From positions 1 through 11,099 of the forward strand of contig CAMZHB010000026.1 of the NCBI GenBank assembly GCA_947306605.1: 11,099 nt of DNA. The letters are read 5' to 3'. Numbering within the stretch: position 1 is the first letter of the stretch; the number at the start of each line of letters is the position of its first letter. The stretch is from an uncultured Prevotellaceae bacterium (GTDB lineage Bacteria > Bacteroidota > Bacteroidia > Bacteroidales > Bacteroidaceae). The notes under the pieces are model-generated. The model saw only the letters and a list, made by a program, of their open reading frames with translations. It did not search any database and was not told the origin of the DNA. A program made the translations under genes and the position numbers. This document shows positions 1-6,786 of this stretch, one piece after another.

Positions 1-354
1 CTCAGCCGTCGAGTCCGGAGTCTGGGTGATGTCATAGCCTTGCGTGTTGTACAAAGAGTCCAGATAATGCTGGATGGCCTCATTTGTCGGGGCGAACACC
101 GTGTAGTTTCCACGTGCCGAGAGCAACTGTGCAATTGTCGATTCTGACTTTTTGCTCAATTTCACTTTTTCCAGCAAGTAGGCAAAGTCCGTGTAATCCG
201 TGCTACTCTTCAGATAGCTGTAGATACTTTCACCTGTAAAGGTGTACATGTTTGATTCATCAATTTTGTCCTCGCAGCTGTAGAAACCTAAGGCGGCTAC
301 TAGCATAGCGAACACGGAGAATCTTTTCAACATTGAATTCATTCGTCTTGTCAT
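1..354 (-). CDS. Fasciclin (FAS1) domain lipoprotein, N-terminal part (truncated by window edge)
   Basis: An open frame of 118 codons runs from ATG at 354 off the left edge of the window, so the gene is partial. The N-terminus is Arg/Lys-rich (MTRRMNSMLKRF), followed by a hydrophobic stretch (about residues 13-24) and Cys27 in the context GFYSC. This is a type II signal peptide with a somewhat weak lipobox. The residues after Cys27 are acidic (EDKIDE), which resembles the surface-export signals of Bacteroidetes lipoproteins; surface location is an inference. Residues 42-97 have the look of the start of a FAS1 fold: ESIYSYLKSS, then FAYLLEKVKLS, then the conserved GNYTVFAPTNEAI. FAS1 proteins mediate adhesion or carbohydrate/protein binding; the ligand is unknown. 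Met5 and Met8 are alternative starts. It has its own promoter upstream, separated from ackA by a terminator. Confidence 0.85.
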   Translation of the reverse strand, partial: MTRRMNSMLKRFSVFAMLVAALGFYSCEDKIDESNMYTFTGESIYSYLKSSTDYTDFAYLLEKVKLSKKSESTIAQLLSARGNYTVFAPTNEAIQHYLDSLYNTQGYDITQTPDSTAE

Positions 355-414
355 AATATTTAATTTTTAATTTTTCAGATACAACAGGCCGGACATATAC
401 GACCCAATACGTGG

Positions 415-443
415 CAAAGATACATATTTTTTCTTAAACGCAA
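415..443 (-). promoter_or_regulatory. Bacteroidetes-type promoter of the fasciclin lipoprotein gene
   Basis: On the minus strand TATCTTTG (415-422) is an exact match to the Bacteroidetes -7 consensus TAnnTTTG. A TTG (441-443) lies 18 bp upstream and could serve as the -33 element. The leader to the ATG at 354 would be about 55 nt. It lies just beyond the ackA terminator, as expected for a separate transcription unit. Confidence 0.6.
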
Positions 444-477
444 TCTTTCAACTCGTTTTTTTTATTCCCCTACCCCA

Positions 478-521
478 TAAAAAAATTAACGGGCAATCAT
501 TTTTTCCGATTGTCCGTTAAT
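478..521 (-). terminator. Intrinsic terminator of pta-ackA, overlapping the ackA stop codon
   Basis: The arms ATTAACGGGCAATC (485-498) and GATTGTCCGTTAAT (508-521) form a 14-bp stem with one G-T pair and a 9-nt loop (499-507). On the minus strand the stem runs into seven T's (479-485). The ackA stop codon (497-499) lies at the loop/stem junction, so the last codons of ackA form one terminator arm. Confidence 0.85.
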
Positions 522-1738
522 TTTGTCTTCGAACAAGGTTTTTTCATGCCAGAAACGATTGTCATCGTATCGCTAGCCAGCATCCATTCTTCGTCTGTTG
601 GAATAAGGCATACGGTGACCTTCGAATCGGGTGTCGAAATAATGCATTCTTCGCTGCGTACACGGTCGTTTTTGGCTTTATCGAACTTGACACCCATCCA
701 TTCCAGGCCTTCGCACACACCGGAGCGCACCCCATATTGGTTTTCGCCTACACCGGCAGTGAATACAATGATGTCCACGCCACCCATGGCAGCGGCATAG
801 GCACCGATGTATTTTTTGATACGGTAGTTATACATCTTCAGCGTCATGATGGCCCGCTTGTTTCCTTCAGCCTCGGCGGCTTCGAGCACACGCATATCGC
901 TCGACATTTCCGATACGCCCTGCACGCCGCTTTTCTTGTTCAGCAGGTCACTGATTCCGTCGGCATCAAGTCCCAGTTTCTTCTGTAGGTAAACCACTGC
1001 GCCGGCATCGATGTCACCACTGCGAGTACCCATCATCAGACCTTCCAACGGAGTCAAGCCCATCGACGTGTCCACGCACTCGCCGTATTTCACGGCAGCC
1101 ACACTGGCACCATTGCCGATGTGACAGGTAATGATTTTCTTGTCCTTGATGTCACAGCCCAAATACTCGCACACCCGTTGCGACACGTAGCGATGACTTG
1201 TTCCATGGAAACCGTAACGGCGGATATGATACTTTGCATAGAGTTCATAGGGCAAAGCATACATATATGCGTAATCGGGCATAGTCTGATGGAATGCCGT
1301 GTCAAATACGCCCACTTGGGGAACTTTCGGCAGCAGCGCCTCTACGGCGCGCACACCTTCCAGATTGGCCGGATTGTGAAGCGGAGCCAATTCACTGCAC
1401 TCTTGGAACACCTGCAACACTTCTTCCGTCAGCAACACGCTCTTGTTGAACTTTTCCCCGCCATGCACCATACGGTGTCCCACGGCATCCAGTTCATCGA
1501 GCGAATTCAGCACACCTTTCTGCGGGTCCACCAGATTGTCGAAAACCATCTGCAGGCCCACCGTGTGTGTCGGAATATCGTTATAAATCGTTTCGGCCAC
1601 AGGTTGCTTCGTTTTCAGAAAAGCGCCTTCCAGACCGATTTTTTCAATGCCGCCAGCGGCGAGTTCGGCTTTCGTGTCCATGTCGTAAAGTTTATACTTG
1701 ATGGACGAACTGCCGCAGTTCAGTACGAGTATTTTCAT
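497..1738 (-). CDS. ackA: Acetate kinase
   Basis: This is a 413-residue cytoplasmic acetate kinase (ASKHA fold) that makes ATP and acetate from acetyl phosphate and ADP, the energy-yielding last step of acetate fermentation. Family motifs are all present: MKILVLNCGSSSIK at the N-terminus (Asn7), GHRMVHGG (Arg89), FDTAFH (Asp146), GFHGTSHRYVS, CHIGNGAS, MGTRSGDIDAG (Arg239), FTAGVGEN and PTDEEWMLA (Glu383). These positions match the catalytic set described for the Methanosarcina enzyme (N7, R91, D148, R241, E384). ATG at 1738 is chosen because MKILVLN is the family N-terminus; an upstream in-frame TTG would add only two residues. The C-terminus carries about 15 residues beyond the usual end (KKPCSKTKLTDNRKK), partly encoded by the terminator stem. 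It follows pta by 10 nt and is surely cotranscribed with it. Confidence 0.97.
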   Translation of the reverse strand: MKILVLNCGSSSIKYKLYDMDTKAELAAGGIEKIGLEGAFLKTKQPVAETIYNDIPTHTVGLQMVFDNLVDPQKGVLNSLDELDAVGHRMVHGGEKFNKSVLLTEEVLQVFQECSELAPLHNPANLEGVRAVEALLPKVPQVGVFDTAFHQTMPDYAYMYALPYELYAKYHIRRYGFHGTSHRYVSQRVCEYLGCDIKDKKIITCHIGNGASVAAVKYGECVDTSMGLTPLEGLMMGTRSGDIDAGAVVYLQKKLGLDADGISDLLNKKSGVQGVSEMSSDMRVLEAAEAEGNKRAIMTLKMYNYRIKKYIGAYAAAMGGVDIIVFTAGVGENQYGVRSGVCEGLEWMGVKFDKAKNDRVRSEECIISTPDSKVTVCLIPTDEEWMLASDTMTIVSGMKKPCSKTKLTDNRKK

Positions 1739-1748
1739 AACCAATTCT

Positions 1749-2771
1749 TTATTTTTGTTCTCTTTCTTTGAGTGAAATCACCTGGTTGGCTGTAATGGCC
1801 ACCATTTTGTAAACGTCGTCCACCGAGCACCCGCGGCTCAGGTCGTTCACGGGACGTGCTATGCCTTGCAGGATGGGGCCGATGGCCTGGGCGTGTCCCA
1901 GCCGCTGCACCAGTTTATAAGCGATGTTACCCACTTCCAGACGCGGCACGATGAGCACGTTGGCCTTGCCGGCCACATGCGACTGGGGGGCTTTCAGCTT
2001 GCCCACCTCGGGCACCAGAGCGGCATCCGACTGCAGTTCTCCGTCCACTTCCATTGTCGGGTCCATTTCTTTTGCCAGACGGGTTGCTTCCACCACGCGG
2101 TCCACGCACTCGTGGGCTGCCGAACCTTTCGTCGAGAAGCTCAGCATGGCCACGCGCGGCTGCTCGAAGCGGGCGATGGCCTGTGCCGTGCGGGCGGTGC
2201 ATACGGCTATCTGTGCCAGTTGTTGCGCGTCGGGTTCGGGAGTCACAGCCACGTCGCCCATGACGATGATGCCTTCTTCGCCGAATTCCGGAGCGTGGGT
2301 CAGCATAATCATGGCACCGGAGATGCACGTGATGCCCGGCTCCGTCTTGATGATTTGCAATGCGGGGCGCAATACGTTGGCTGTGGAGTTGCGGGCACCG
2401 GCCAACTGGCCGTCGGCCTTGCCGGACTTAATCATCAGACAGCCGTAATAGAGCGGGTCGTCCACCAGACGGCGGGCTTCCTCTATCGTAAGACCTTTTT
2501 TCTTGCGGAGCTCGGCCAACAGCTGCGAAAACTCCTCGTGATCCTCGGCCGTGGCGGGGTCAATGATTTGCGCGTCTTTAATGTGCGTCAGATTCAGCCG
2601 TTCGGCCAGCCCGAGTATTTCCTCGCGGTTGCCCAGAAGGATGACGTCGGCCACGCCGTCGGCCAGCACACGGTCGGTCGCCTTGATGGTGCGTTGTTCA
2701 GTGCCTTCGGGCAGCACGATACGTTGCTTCGACTGCTGAGCACGCTTGATAAGTTCACTAATGATATCCAT
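1749..2771 (-). CDS. pta: Phosphate acetyltransferase (short form)
   Basis: This 340-residue enzyme converts acetyl-CoA and phosphate to acetyl phosphate and CoA, feeding acetate kinase encoded directly downstream. The length fits the short PTA_PTB-domain form without the N-terminal regulatory domain of enterobacterial Pta. Visible motifs are IVLPEGTEQRT (18-28), ADGQLAGARNST (119-130), DGELQSDAAL (243-252), GPILQG (298-303) and the active-site segment PVNDLSRG (307-314). The start at ATG 2771 (MDIISELIKRAQQ) fits the family. The open frame continues upstream, but that extension would run through the promoter and reads as non-protein sequence. It is the first gene of a two-gene operon with ackA. 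Confidence 0.97.
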   Translation of the reverse strand: MDIISELIKRAQQSKQRIVLPEGTEQRTIKATDRVLADGVADVILLGNREEILGLAERLNLTHIKDAQIIDPATAEDHEEFSQLLAELRKKKGLTIEEARRLVDDPLYYGCLMIKSGKADGQLAGARNSTANVLRPALQIIKTEPGITCISGAMIMLTHAPEFGEEGIIVMGDVAVTPEPDAQQLAQIAVCTARTAQAIARFEQPRVAMLSFSTKGSAAHECVDRVVEATRLAKEMDPTMEVDGELQSDAALVPEVGKLKAPQSHVAGKANVLIVPRLEVGNIAYKLVQRLGHAQAIGPILQGIARPVNDLSRGCSVDDVYKMVAITANQVISLKEREQK

Positions 2772-2819
2772 AGGATGCAATTCGTTTTTGATATTTCGAT
2801 TCGTTTTGATTCTAACTTG

Positions 2820-2827
2820 CAAAGGTA
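2820..2827 (-). promoter_or_regulatory. -7 element of the pta-ackA promoter
   Basis: TACCTTTG on the minus strand matches TAnnTTTG exactly and lies about 49 nt upstream of the pta ATG. The region about 20 bp further upstream is T-rich, but no clear TTTG -33 box is seen, so the assignment rests on the -7 element and its position. Confidence 0.55.
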
Positions 2828-2904
2828 CGAAGAAATGGAGAGAAAAAGAAAAAATAAACACAGATTTATTTGTTTTTGTTTTATTCGGCGGAATACATGT
2901 AACG

Positions 2905-2988
2905 TTTCTGAGCGCAGAAGTCCCGCTTCAAAATTTTGAGACGCCGTTTCTGACTTTTGAAACGCCGCTTCGTTTTTTCCAAATGCGA
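2905..2988 (-). repeat. 21-bp-periodic repeat element, copy A
   Basis: Four consecutive 21-nt units can be laid out on the plus strand: 2905-2925, 2926-2946, 2947-2967 and 2968-2988. The two central units are clear and share the pattern yTTCnnAnTTTTGArACGCCG; the outer two are degenerate. The second unit is partly palindromic around CAAAATTTTG. The 15-mer TTCTGACTTTTGAAA (2948-2962) recurs exactly, inverted, in copy B (5734-5748). Strand is set to the direction in which all three copies have the shared open heptapeptide frame. It sits between two divergent promoters, so it is not simply a terminator. Confidence 0.7.
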
Positions 2989-3039
2989 TATAGTTATTAC
3001 TTTTTCCGCTTTTTGCATTTTCAGCTTTGCAAGTTTCCG

Positions 3040-3047
3040 TACTTTTG
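3040..3047 (+). promoter_or_regulatory. -7 element of the fkp promoter
   Basis: TACTTTTG matches TAnnTTTG exactly and ends 26 nt before the fkp ATG, giving a leader of about 20-25 nt. A -33 TTTG at standard spacing is not evident; the nearest are TTTG at 3012-3015 and 3026-3029. No Shine-Dalgarno sequence is obvious before the ATG, which is common in Bacteroidetes. Confidence 0.55.
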
Positions 3048-3073
3048 CGTTCGTAAACTGAAACACCGACCGG

Positions 3074-5668
3074 ATGACACCGCCCCGCCCGCAGTTCCGC
3101 TACCTGTTGTCGTTGCCGCCCCACGTGGCAACCCACTATGTGGCATTGACCCACGCCGACCCGCGGCGCTGGTTCGCCTCAAGCGACCCGCAAGACCGCA
3201 AGGTGGGTTCCGGCGGAGGCACCGTATGGCTTATCCGTCAGGAAGAACTGGCACGGGAACTTGCTGCGGGCGACACCTACGACCAACGGCGCATCATCAT
3301 CCATGCCGGAGGCGAAAGCCGCCGTTTGCCCGCCTACGCAGCCTGCGGCAAACTGCTCACGCCCGCGCCCCACCCTTCGGGAGTGCCTCTGCTGCGCACA
3401 CTGGCGGACGTGCTGCGTCCCTTGCTTGACAACCTCATGACAAAGGCGCCGACATCGCTGACCACACTCATCGTCAGTGGCGACGTCATAGTGGATTGTC
3501 CCGCGTTGCCTGAGATTCCCGAAGCCGACATCGTGTGTATGGGACTGTATGACGACTACGACGTGATGAAAAACCACGGCGTGTTCTGCATAGACCGCCA
3601 ACAGCCCGGCCAACTCGACTTCATGCTGCAAAAACCTCCGGTGGAGCGCCTTGCACAACTCGAAAGCACCCACCTGTGTCTCATGGACGTGGGATTGTGG
3701 CTGCTCAGCGCACGCGCCATGCAGGTTCTCGCCAAGAAAAGTACCGGTGACGACGGCAACATCTGCTTCTACGACCTCTACGGCAGTTTCGGCGGTGCCT
3801 TGGGCTCCCGTCCCGTCATTGCCGACACCGACCTGCAGGACCTCACAGTAGCCATAGTTCCCCTCACAGGCGGCACGTTCCGTCATTTTGGCTCTTCCGC
3901 CGACCTCATGCGCTCTGCCAAAGCGTTGACAGGGAACGACACCGGGATTTTCACGCTCAACGCCAAAGCAGAAAGCGACTTGTCAAGCCCGAGACACGAC
4001 ATCTGGATAGAAAATGCCTGTGTGCCGGCCACATGGTCGCTTGTTTCGAACCACATCATCACCGGTGTGCCCGAGAACGCGTGGAAACTGGCGTTGCACG
4101 AAGGCCAATGCATTGACATGGTGCCCGTGGACAACGAAGCGTTTGTGGTCCGCCCATACGGATTCAACGACCTCTTCCGCGGAGCGGTCGGAGTTTCGGG
4201 AACACGCTTCATGAACCGGCCGTTCATCGACTGGATGCAATCTCATGGCATCGATGAAGGGTTGTTTGCCCCACATACCGACTTGCAGGAAGCCAAACTC
4301 TTTCCCGTATGCCGACACCAGGCCGACATGGAGAGGATTCTGCAATGGTTCGTGGCTGATGAAAGCACCGACGAGGCGGCCATTGCCCTTTGGACCGCGA
4401 GCGAGCGCCTGTCTGCCAGCGACATTGCCCTGCGGGCCGACCTTCCGCGCCTCTTGCAGCAACGACGGGAGCACACATTCGCCCAACTGCGGAGCGCAGT
4501 GACCGACGAGGCACGCCGCCAGCCGCAATGGCCCCATCCGACGGAGACAGACCGTACAACAGAGACACGTGCCGAGAGCCCGGTACGCATTGACCTTGCC
4601 GGAGGCTGGACCGACACCCCGCCCTACGCCCTTATCTGCGGCGGCAACGTGGTCAACATGGGCATTAACCTCAACGGACAGGCGCCATTGAAAGCCTGTG
4701 TCCGCACAACCAAGACATTTTCCCTTGTATGTCGTTCCATCGACCTTGATGCCACGGAAGAGATACGCACATACGATGCATTGGCCCGCTATGACCAAGT
4801 GGGCTCACCCTTTTCCATCCCCAAGGCAGCCTTGGCTTTGGCCGGATTCCTGCCGTCGTTCAGCCATAAGCGTTATGCTTCGCTCCACGAGCAGTTGGAA
4901 GACTTCGGCAGCGGACTGGAAGTGACGCTTCACTCCAATGTACCGGCCGGCTCGGGCCTGGGCACCAGTTCCATTTTGGCAGCCACCGTGCTCGGCGCCT
5001 TAAACCGCCATTGCCATCTCGGATGGACCAAAGAGGACATAGGACAGCGCACTCTCGCCCTCGAACAAATGCTCACCACGGGCGGAGGCTGGCAAGACCA
5101 GTTCGGAGGTCTCACCGGCGGCGTAAAATTGCTGATGACACGGCCGGGAATCATACAGACACCTGCGACTGAACCGTTGTCGGAGCTTCTGTATCACAAT
5201 CCAGACACCCGCCCCTGCCATTTGCTTTACTATACCGGCATCACACGCACGGCCAAACACATTCTGACAGAAATCGTGGAGAACATGTTCCGCGGCGACC
5301 CCGAAACTCTCGACATTCTGGACGAGATGAAGCAGCACGCCAGGAATATGGCACAGGCCATCCGCACGGATGACTTCACCACTTACGGCCAACTGGTGCG
5401 CCACACGTGGGAACTTAACTGCAGATTGGATTCGGGCACCTGTCCGCCACCCATAGAAGCCCTGTGCCGGGTCATTGACGACCTCTGCCTGGGATACAAA
5501 TTGCCCGGTGCCGGTGGAGGCGGCTTCATGTACATGGTGGCAAAAGACATCACGGCGGCAAACCGTCTGAAAGAAATACTAACGGCCACGCCGCTCACGA
5601 CCGGAGCCCGATTTTTTGATATGGATTTGTCAACAAAAGGGCTGTCGGTCACAACCGGTCAAGATTAG
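3074..5668 (+). CDS. fkp: Bifunctional L-fucokinase / GDP-L-fucose pyrophosphorylase
   Basis: Fkp phosphorylates L-fucose to fucose-1-phosphate (C-terminal GHMP kinase) and joins it to GTP to give GDP-fucose (N-terminal pyrophosphorylase). In Bacteroides this salvage pathway supplies fucose for capsule and glycoproteins. The N-terminal domain has GSGGGT (45-50) and HAGGESRRLP (77-86) with a following GK, the nucleotidyltransferase signature, and continues through QLDFMLQKP and HIITGVPEN. The kinase domain starts near residue 500 with SPVRIDLAGGWTDTPPY (502-518), the Gly-rich ATP loop PAGSGLGTSSIL (624-635), LTTGGGWQDQFGG, and KLPGAGGGG (809-817). The protein is 864 residues; the Bacteroides fragilis enzyme, as I recall it, is about 950, and the difference lies almost entirely in the linker (about 455-500). 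It is monocistronic: own promoter, convergent gene downstream. It is GC-rich like its neighbours. Confidence 0.96.
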   Translation: MTPPRPQFRYLLSLPPHVATHYVALTHADPRRWFASSDPQDRKVGSGGGTVWLIRQEELARELAAGDTYDQRRIIIHAGGESRRLPAYAACGKLLTPAPHPSGVPLLRTLADVLRPLLDNLMTKAPTSLTTLIVSGDVIVDCPALPEIPEADIVCMGLYDDYDVMKNHGVFCIDRQQPGQLDFMLQKPPVERLAQLESTHLCLMDVGLWLLSARAMQVLAKKSTGDDGNICFYDLYGSFGGALGSRPVIADTDLQDLTVAIVPLTGGTFRHFGSSADLMRSAKALTGNDTGIFTLNAKAESDLSSPRHDIWIENACVPATWSLVSNHIITGVPENAWKLALHEGQCIDMVPVDNEAFVVRPYGFNDLFRGAVGVSGTRFMNRPFIDWMQSHGIDEGLFAPHTDLQEAKLFPVCRHQADMERILQWFVADESTDEAAIALWTASERLSASDIALRADLPRLLQQRREHTFAQLRSAVTDEARRQPQWPHPTETDRTTETRAESPVRIDLAGGWTDTPPYALICGGNVVNMGINLNGQAPLKACVRTTKTFSLVCRSIDLDATEEIRTYDALARYDQVGSPFSIPKAALALAGFLPSFSHKRYASLHEQLEDFGSGLEVTLHSNVPAGSGLGTSSILAATVLGALNRHCHLGWTKEDIGQRTLALEQMLTTGGGWQDQFGGLTGGVKLLMTRPGIIQTPATEPLSELLYHNPDTRPCHLLYYTGITRTAKHILTEIVENMFRGDPETLDILDEMKQHARNMAQAIRTDDFTTYGQLVRHTWELNCRLDSGTCPPPIEALCRVIDDLCLGYKLPGAGGGGFMYMVAKDITAANRLKEILTATPLTTGARFFDMDLSTKGLSVTTGQD

Positions 5669-5679
5669 CAAAACAAAAG

Positions 5680-5748
5680 CGGCGTTTCGGCGCGACAAGG
5701 CGGCGTTTCAAAAGTTTGAAACGCCGCCTTTGTTTTCAAAAGTCAGAA
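5680..5748 (+). repeat. 21-bp-periodic repeat element, copy B
   Basis: Two exact-length units, 5680-5700 and 5701-5721, both begin CGGCGTTTC; a third, longer part (5722-5748) includes the inverted match to the 15-mer of copy A. The copy fills almost the whole gap between the convergent fkp and threonine aldolase genes and includes the aldolase stop codon (5743-5745). Its centre is a near-perfect palindrome (5697-5730). Copies A and C lie in the opposite orientation. Confidence 0.75.
5697..5730. terminator. Probable bidirectional terminator hairpin between convergent genes
   Basis: AAGGCGGCGTTTCAAA (5697-5712) and its exact reverse complement (5715-5730) are separated by only two bases, giving a GC-rich hairpin of about 15 bp. 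On the plus strand it is followed by TGTTTTC; on the minus strand T-rich sequence appears only about 20 nt further on. Position 29 bases after the fkp stop and 13 bases after the aldolase stop suggests it ends both transcripts. It is part of repeat copy B, so terminator function may be secondary. Confidence 0.6.
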
Positions 5749-6780
5749 TAAAGCCAGCAGTTGGTCCACTTCTTCCTCGCGGGTATGCCACGAAGTGACC
5801 AGACGAATGGCCATGCGCCCGTCGTCGAGCCGTGCCCAGACCTCGCAATCGACCTTTTCAGCCAACGCAGCGGCCTTGTCGGCCGACAGAATGATGAACT
5901 GCTGGTTTGTAGGCGAATCGGCATAGAGTTCAATGCCCTTGGCCCGCACACCGGCTTTGAGCCGTTCGGCCATGCGGATGGCATGGCGCGCGATGTCAAA
6001 ATAGAGATTGCCGGTGAAGAGGACATCAAACTGCATGCCGAGTTCCCAACCTTTGGCCAAGAGACTGTTGTGACGCTTGATTTGGGTGAAGAAACGCTTC
6101 ACCACACCCGGGCGGGGGAATACCACGGCCTCGCCCATGAGGGCTCCAACCTTGGTGCCGCCTATATAGAACGCATCGCACAGACGTGCCACGTCCTTCA
6201 GTGTCACGTCGGTATCGGTGGCGGCCAAGCCGTAGCCCAAGCGTGCACCGTCAAGATAAAGCCACAGGCGGTTGCGGTGGCACACGTCGGAAAGGCGCGT
6301 GAGTTCGTCCAACGTATAGAGTGTGCCCAACTCTGTGGGATGGGTAATGTAGAGCATGCCGGGCTCGACCATGTGTTCCCATGTTTCGTCGGCATAGAAG
6401 GTGCTCAGAAAACGCTCCACGTCCTCAGCCCGCACCTTGCCGTCGTGACTGGGCAGCACGAGCACCTTATGGCCGGCCGACTCCACCGCGCCCGCTTCGT
6501 GAACGTTGATATGGGCCGTCGCGGCAGCCAACACACCCTGATAAGGAGGTATCATGGCATCAATGGCCACGACGTTGGTTTGTGTGCCCCCGATAAGGAA
6601 ATGGATTTCTGCCTCGGGCGTACCGCAGGCTTCGCGTATCTTCGCTTTGGCCGAGGCACACACCTCGTCGCAGCCGTAGCCGATGTGAGACTGGTCGGCC
6701 GTGGCAACCATACGCTCGAGTATGACCGGATGGCACAGGTGCATGTAGTCGCTGGCAAAAGGCAATTTCGTAGTACTCAT
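5743..6780 (-). CDS. Low-specificity L-threonine aldolase (PLP, beta-eliminating lyase family)
   Basis: This 345-residue protein belongs to the fold-type I PLP threonine aldolases, which split L-threonine and L-allo-threonine to glycine and acetaldehyde. Evidence is the N-terminal FASDYMHLCHPVILERM and QSHIGYGCDEV, THPTELGTLY, the Asp of LDGAR (Asp177, expected to contact the PLP ring nitrogen), and FYIGGTKVGALMGEAVV with the Schiff-base lysine Lys210. Length is normal. The ATG (6780) lies 6 nt after the tyrA stop, so it is probably the last gene of the aromatic operon even though its reaction is not in that pathway. The stop codon falls inside repeat copy B. The name ltaE is used for the E. 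coli enzyme; orthology is not certain enough to apply it. Confidence 0.9.
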   Translation of the reverse strand: MSTTKLPFASDYMHLCHPVILERMVATADQSHIGYGCDEVCASAKAKIREACGTPEAEIHFLIGGTQTNVVAIDAMIPPYQGVLAAATAHINVHEAGAVESAGHKVLVLPSHDGKVRAEDVERFLSTFYADETWEHMVEPGMLYITHPTELGTLYTLDELTRLSDVCHRNRLWLYLDGARLGYGLAATDTDVTLKDVARLCDAFYIGGTKVGALMGEAVVFPRPGVVKRFFTQIKRHNSLLAKGWELGMQFDVLFTGNLYFDIARHAIRMAERLKAGVRAKGIELYADSPTNQQFIILSADKAAALAEKVDCEVWARLDDGRMAIRLVTSWHTREEEVDQLLALF

Positions 6781-6786
6781 GTTGTC

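Larger units (their letters stand above)
2772..3073. other. Divergent intergenic region between pta and fkp
   Basis: About 300 bases without a gene. It holds a minus-strand promoter for pta-ackA (-7 at 2820-2827), a plus-strand promoter for fkp (-7 at 3040-3047), and between them a 21-bp-periodic repeat (2905-2988). Open frames crossing it are low-complexity readings of the repeat and AT-rich DNA and are not considered genes. No RNA gene or riboswitch was recognised. Confidence 0.7.

Noticed and set aside
2772..2861. Longer pta reading frame starting near 2861
   Set aside because: The extra N-terminal residues would cover the promoter and are not like Pta; MDIISELIKRAQQ at 2771 is the family start.
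1866..2939. Long plus-strand open frame opposite pta (also others opposite ackA, the aldolase and fkp)
   Set aside because: These are antisense shadows of well-identified genes in a GC-rich codon context, with His/Arg/Gly-rich, family-less translations.
2905..2988. CRISPR array
   Set aside because: The units are contiguous 21-mers without spacers, are degenerate, and no cas gene is present.
2594..3154. Minus-strand open frame spanning the divergent intergenic region
   Set aside because: It runs through the promoters, the repeat and the ends of two real genes in another frame; its composition is low-complexity and repeat-derived.
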